From: Candidatus Methylacidiphilales bacterium
GTDB lineage: Bacteria; Pseudomonadota; Gammaproteobacteria; JASGCS01
DNA length: 56,939 nt
Assembly (NCBI GenBank): GCA_030054035.1
Contig: JASGCS010000002.1
Span: forward strand, 1-56,939
Direction of reading: 5' to 3'
Shown here piece after piece: positions 53,267-56,939 of the stretch. Under the pieces are notes generated by a model. It saw only the letters and a list, made by a program, of their open reading frames with translations, did no database searches and was not told where the DNA came from. The position numbers were made by a program, and so were the translations under genes. Every line of letters starts with the position of its first letter. The stretch's first letter is position 1.

Positions 53267-55246
53267 TTAAAAATAGTAAGAAACGCCGAAGCCAGTATAA
53301 ACATTTGCATTACCTTTATTATAATCAGAGAGATCCCCATTATCAAAATTCGCAGCTGGTAATCCCATTGGCTCTTGCAAGAATCCAATTTTAATGGCTT
53401 GATGTACTAACTTCTTATAATCTGGCAAATAGATAGTATTAAATGAAAAAGGTATTTTAGTAAATGGAAATGCGAGATAAAAATTAATTTCAATATTTTC
53501 ATACACCTTACTAGAATAGTTAGTTGCGATGCCATAACATTTACGACAAGATGAAAAAGTCCCAAATATAAATGAAGCCTGCTCTTTATTTTCTATACCA
53601 AAGCGTTGTCCAAGTAGAAAAGTAGGGATAATAGTAATTTCATTAATGGAAGGGTAATAAGCTTTCACATCAGATGGGTATTTTTTATTTTTAAATTTAT
53701 ATAGGTAAAAATAAAAATTAGCAAAAAAGCCATCATCGTCTTCATTACTAAAGCCTAGACTTAAAAACTCATAATACACTTCACTATAGAGCTTTCCGCC
53801 ATTTTTAATTAACGCTTGCAAGTATTCTTTATCATCTATACGATCTGAGTTAGTCCTTGGTCTATTACAACCCAAATAGCTTGAAGAAGAATAATGTTGA
53901 ACTGCAAGTAATAATAGCGCACATGGAGGCGGGTTTATTTCATATGTATCATCATATCCAGAAACTAAATCAAAATCATAAAATGGGATTGGGTTTAGGA
54001 ATTTTAGATAATCAATCTGAAATGTGTAATGCGGTTCAGTTACAACAGAAAGCTCCAAACCAATTGCTTCTACTTGAGCAAATCCATTATGGTAATCAAC
54101 TTCAATATTGTAGAGCGGGGTGTTCAAGTTGGGATTGATATTCTCTCGATTATAATAACAATCAGATTGACTAGGGCATAGTGGAACATGGGCAGGTAAA
54201 GCAGGCAGTGCTTGCACCAGCCTCATTTCCATACCTTCTCTGGTTGGCACTTGACCAAAGTATCCATTAAAGTAAGTAAGTGCAAAGATAACCTCGTCAT
54301 GATAGAGTAAGCGAAACGCTTGTTGCGAGCTTTTATTTGGCCGATATTTTACATCTCCATAATCATTCGTAAATTCACATTCACTCCTGCCCCAAGTCGC
54401 CTCGCCTTGACATAGCGCATTAATTTTCTTAAACACATGTGAAGTTTGCAATGCTTGTATTCTGCCAAAGTAATCTCCCACTGGATCACGATCATGATTA
54501 AAAAAATAGTAAAATTCAAGCTCTAAAGTTGGATCTGCAACAATTGTTAGCAACGCCAACTGATTTGGATATAAATAATCAGATACATTTGCCTTTACAC
54601 TAAACTCTGTTTGAGAAAATGGTAGCAAAAAATTAAGTGGAGATACTAATGAATTTTGACCCCAAACTATTTTCTGATTACCAATTTTTAAACTTGCCAC
54701 TTCATCACCGAGCTCTAAATAAGTCTCATCAAAACGAAAATAAGAATGGCTCGTATTAAAAACACGAACATGGTAGTTATCGTCATTATAATATTGATAG
54801 GGATCTGAATACCTTTCAGGAAAAAACTTGCGAAAATAACTATTGTACTCATCATTATACTTTGCACAGTATGTTGTTTTTCCAGAACAAGCCCAATAAG
54901 CCGTCGTTGAATCAATCTCCCCTCTTAATTTATAACTTGTATAGTATGGATCTGAGTAATCTATACTAAGCGCATTAGAATATCTTGCTCTTGTAGTATT
55001 TGCATAAAATTCAACATGTATTTTTAAAATATCATCAAAAGTATCTTGCCAACGAAAACGAAGTGAAAGTGATTGTAGATTTTCAAAATCTGTATCCACC
55101 CCCTTACCCACCACACTATAATTTATAAAACCTGAAATATGCTTATCAATATAATCAGAGTCTTTAGTATCCTCACCCCATCCTTGATGAATATAAGCTA
55201 AAACAATAATTCCAAATATCAACCTAATCATTGAACCATTATTCAA
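53267..55246 (-). CDS. Cysteine-rich outer-membrane beta-barrel, paralogue of the MMPL-operon barrel
   Basis: 659 aa. Signal peptide about 1-24, then DKHISGFINYSVVGKG and LSLRFRWQDTF, parallel to DKHFSGQFNFNYGG and NLRFKWQDDF in the barrel at 8484-10136. The shared LKIGNQKIVWGQNSLVSPLN follows near residue 195. It ends GFGVSYYF with C-terminal Phe. It has about 13 cysteines (WACSGKTTYCAK, LCQGEATWGRSEC, PLCPSQSDC, SSCRKC), many in close pairs, whereas its paralogue has only a few. It overlaps the upstream paralogue gene by 8 bp. No MMPL or LolA-like partner adjoins, so it may share the other operon's partners or have another job. Confidence 0.72.
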   Translation of the reverse strand: MNNGSMIRLIFGIIVLAYIHQGWGEDTKDSDYIDKHISGFINYSVVGKGVDTDFENLQSLSLRFRWQDTFDDILKIHVEFYANTTRARYSNALSIDYSDPYYTSYKLRGEIDSTTAYWACSGKTTYCAKYNDEYNSYFRKFFPERYSDPYQYYNDDNYHVRVFNTSHSYFRFDETYLELGDEVASLKIGNQKIVWGQNSLVSPLNFLLPFSQTEFSVKANVSDYLYPNQLALLTIVADPTLELEFYYFFNHDRDPVGDYFGRIQALQTSHVFKKINALCQGEATWGRSECEFTNDYGDVKYRPNKSSQQAFRLLYHDEVIFALTYFNGYFGQVPTREGMEMRLVQALPALPAHVPLCPSQSDCYYNRENINPNLNTPLYNIEVDYHNGFAQVEAIGLELSVVTEPHYTFQIDYLKFLNPIPFYDFDLVSGYDDTYEINPPPCALLLLAVQHYSSSSYLGCNRPRTNSDRIDDKEYLQALIKNGGKLYSEVYYEFLSLGFSNEDDDGFFANFYFYLYKFKNKKYPSDVKAYYPSINEITIIPTFLLGQRFGIENKEQASFIFGTFSSCRKCYGIATNYSSKVYENIEINFYLAFPFTKIPFSFNTIYLPDYKKLVHQAIKIGFLQEPMGLPAANFDNGDLSDYNKGNANVYTGFGVSYYF

Positions 55247-56141
55247 TTATCCAACCAATCTTTATGTTATACCCATAAATATACTTAAACTTAAGGTATG
55301 ACCGTTCCGACACATCAGCGTCTGTCACATACGAAGTTTTGTACGATAATACACTCCAACCAACATACAATGAATCATCAGGAAATAAATGCCTCATCCC
55401 TATACCAATACCATCAGGGCTAAATATACCATTGAATTTTGGGTCAAGTTCTTCACCTTGATACTTGGCAGTACCGCTATCCCATGCATTTGTAGTATAT
55501 AAATAGTTGTAAGTCAAATCTAAGGTAGGAGCAATTGGAAGTAAATAAAAGCAGGAGTCTTTACAAATACTAGGACTATTAGTCAACTTGCGGGAAGTGG
55601 TATATTTCTTAGCATTTTTTATTTTATACAGAATATTATCCCTAGCATAATCTAAGTCAATGCTTAGATAATTATTTTGACTTACTCCAAATAAAATACT
55701 AAATGATTTTATATTACCGAATAAACCTGAAGATTTACTCGTTTTTGGTATGAACTCTTTAATATCACTTTCAATATATCTACAATTTCCGCATCTCTCT
55801 CTTTGATCCCCAACAACGGGAAGGGTAGCTGCAGTTAATTCAAACCCCATTAAAGATTCAGAAAGATAGAGGTATGAATAAAAAATACGATTAGTATTAG
55901 TTGAGATTGGAGCAAAGTTAGTAAATTTGTCATAAGAATTGTACGGACTTTTATTTTCATCATAGTATTGTCTACCATCGTAAATAGAATCTCCCTTAGA
56001 AACATACCAATTGAATGCTCCACCAATCACATGGTAATGTCTTACTTTGCTTTCTTCTTCTGAATACGAGCTGATGGTAAAACCAATTACGAACATTAGA
56101 ATACTTATAGTGAGTATATAATTTTTGAATTTATATTTCAA
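55239..56141 (-). CDS. Outer-membrane-type protein, tandem paralogue 1, unknown family
   Basis: 300 aa with an N-terminal signal peptide (about 1-28) and amphipathic beta-strand pattern (YSYLYLSESLMGFELTAA, LDLTYNYLYTT, GIGMRHLF, LKFKYIYGYNIKIGWIIE), suggesting a small outer-membrane barrel or periplasmic beta protein. Cysteines occur as C-x-x-C (RCGNCRY) and CKDSCF. It is nearly identical over long blocks to the gene just upstream (right edge of window). It overlaps the Cys-rich barrel gene by 8 bp, so the three form one unit. I recognise no family. Confidence 0.6.
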   Translation of the reverse strand: MKYKFKNYILTISILMFVIGFTISSYSEEESKVRHYHVIGGAFNWYVSKGDSIYDGRQYYDENKSPYNSYDKFTNFAPISTNTNRIFYSYLYLSESLMGFELTAATLPVVGDQRERCGNCRYIESDIKEFIPKTSKSSGLFGNIKSFSILFGVSQNNYLSIDLDYARDNILYKIKNAKKYTTSRKLTNSPSICKDSCFYLLPIAPTLDLTYNYLYTTNAWDSGTAKYQGEELDPKFNGIFSPDGIGIGMRHLFPDDSLYVGWSVLSYKTSYVTDADVSERSYLKFKYIYGYNIKIGWIIE

Positions 56142-56939
56142 TTGTTACTCACCATTATTCAATTATCCAACCTAACTTTATGTTATACCCATAAATATAC
56201 TTAAACTTAAGGTATGACCGTTCCGACACATCAGCGTCTGTCACATACGAAGTTTTGTACGATAATACACTCCAACCAACATACAATGAATCATCAGGAA
56301 ATAAATGCCTCATCCCTATACCAATACCATCAGGGCTAAATATACCATTGAATTTTGGGTCATATTCTTTACCTTCATATTTGGAAGGCCCGTTCTCCAA
56401 TGCATTTGTAGTATATAAATAGTTGTAAGTCAAATCTAATTTGGGAATCAAATATTCGGCAGGTAATTGAACAGAATTGTAGCAATTACAACGATTACCA
56501 AACTTGTCGAAAACAACGAGTTTCTTAGCATTTCTTATTTTATACAGAATATTTTCCCTCGCGTAATCAAAGTCAATGCTTAGATAATTATTTTGACTAA
56601 CTCCAAATAAAACACTAAATGATTTTATATTACCGAATAAACCTGATGATTTACTCGTTTTTGGTATGAACTCTTTAATATCACTATATGTTCTTATACA
56701 ATTTTTGCATATTTCTTTTTCATCATTCAAGGGAAAAGTCGTTGCAGTTAATTCAAACCCCATTAAAGATTCAGAAAGATAGAGATAGGTATAAAAGAAA
56801 CGATTTCTATTAGTTGAAATTGGAGCAAAGTTAGTAAATTTGTCATAAGGATCGGACAATCTTTTATTTTCATCATAGTATTCATGTCTACCATCGTAAA
56901 TAGAATCTCCCTTAGAAACATACCAATTGAATGCTCCAC
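55243..56939. repeat. Mosaic tandem gene duplication (about 916-bp period)
   Basis: 55243-55450 and 56159-56366 are nearly identical over about 205 bp. A diverged block (about 55460-55605 versus 56375-56520) follows, then a further near-identical block (about 55610-55760 versus 56525-56675), then short diverged stretches around the CxxC motif. The pattern suggests recent duplication with gene conversion, or selection for variation at the Cys-containing loops. Confidence 0.8.
56155..56939 (-). CDS. Outer-membrane-type protein, tandem paralogue 2 (5' end beyond the window)
   Basis: Partial: 260 residues to the stop, open to the right edge; the internal Met near 56859 is not the start, because homology with paralogue 1 continues through GAFNWYVSKGDSIYDGR to the edge. 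Identical strand motifs and C-terminus (GYNIKLGWIIE). Cysteine clusters differ: ICKNCIRTY and NRCNCYN here. The gap to paralogue 1 is 13 bp. Confidence 0.6.
   Translation of the reverse strand, partial: GAFNWYVSKGDSIYDGRHEYYDENKRLSDPYDKFTNFAPISTNRNRFFYTYLYLSESLMGFELTATTFPLNDEKEICKNCIRTYSDIKEFIPKTSKSSGLFGNIKSFSVLFGVSQNNYLSIDFDYARENILYKIRNAKKLVVFDKFGNRCNCYNSVQLPAEYLIPKLDLTYNYLYTTNALENGPSKYEGKEYDPKFNGIFSPDGIGIGMRHLFPDDSLYVGWSVLSYKTSYVTDADVSERSYLKFKYIYGYNIKLGWIIE

Overview
The window is AT-rich, densely coding DNA from a Gram-negative proteobacterium. Outer-membrane biogenesis genes (lptD, surA, lgt), several beta-barrel proteins with C-terminal aromatic residues and lipidated or secreted envelope proteins show this. 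The lptD-surA-pdxA order is the usual gamma/betaproteobacterial one. The single-subunit ATP sulfurylase (sat) would suit a sulfur-oxidising lineage but does not prove it, and the species cannot be named. No rRNA, tRNA, CRISPR array, transposase or integrase was found. No gap between genes exceeds about 150 bp.

Layout. (1) 1-5355 (-): start of a giant secreted adhesin (TPS haemagglutinin domain, seven FG-GAP repeats, beta-helix repeats), running off the left edge. (2) 5471-5959 (+): ogt. (3) 10909-5962 (-): an envelope operon of LolA-like protein, outer-membrane barrel, MMPL/RND exporter and a small YqfO/Nif3-like protein. (4) 10978-22788 (+): housekeeping run rmuC, tatD, thiolase, bioA, bioD, sucC, sucD, lptD, surA, pdxA. 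In it sucD is broken by a perfect 105-bp inverted repeat that removes its active-site region. (5) 25264-22785 (-): lgt, thyA, folA and a small Cys-rich secreted protein. (6) 25285-27452 (+): a YyaL-like protein without its thioredoxin domain, and plsC. (7) 32565-27449 (-): sat, apbE and an Ig-repeat lipoprotein. (8) 32661-39583 (+): compact type IV secretion operon virB2-B3-B4-B5-B6-B8-B9-B10 without VirB11, VirD4, VirB7 or a relaxase. (9) 47602-39607 (-): a second giant adhesin with 21 FG-GAP repeats (three times seven), and a DUF2726 nuclease-like protein. (10) 47690-49243 (+): polytopic GT-C-like membrane protein. (11) 53072-49308 (-): helicase-nuclease fusion, likely defence, flanked by a remnant matching the 3' end of the GT-C gene. 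(12) right edge to 53267 (-): two tandem outer-membrane-type paralogues and a Cys-rich barrel related to the one in region 3.

Working together. Much of the window builds or decorates the cell envelope. LptD and SurA assemble the outer membrane. Lgt and PlsC serve lipoprotein and phospholipid synthesis. The LolA-like/barrel/MMPL trio looks like a lipid or hydrophobic-cargo export route. The two adhesins, the Ig-repeat lipoprotein and the T4SS form a large surface-interaction repertoire. Several transcription-unit heads carry an exact TATAAT only 6-7 nt before the start codon, which predicts leaderless mRNAs; Shine-Dalgarno motifs were seen mainly in the T4SS operon.
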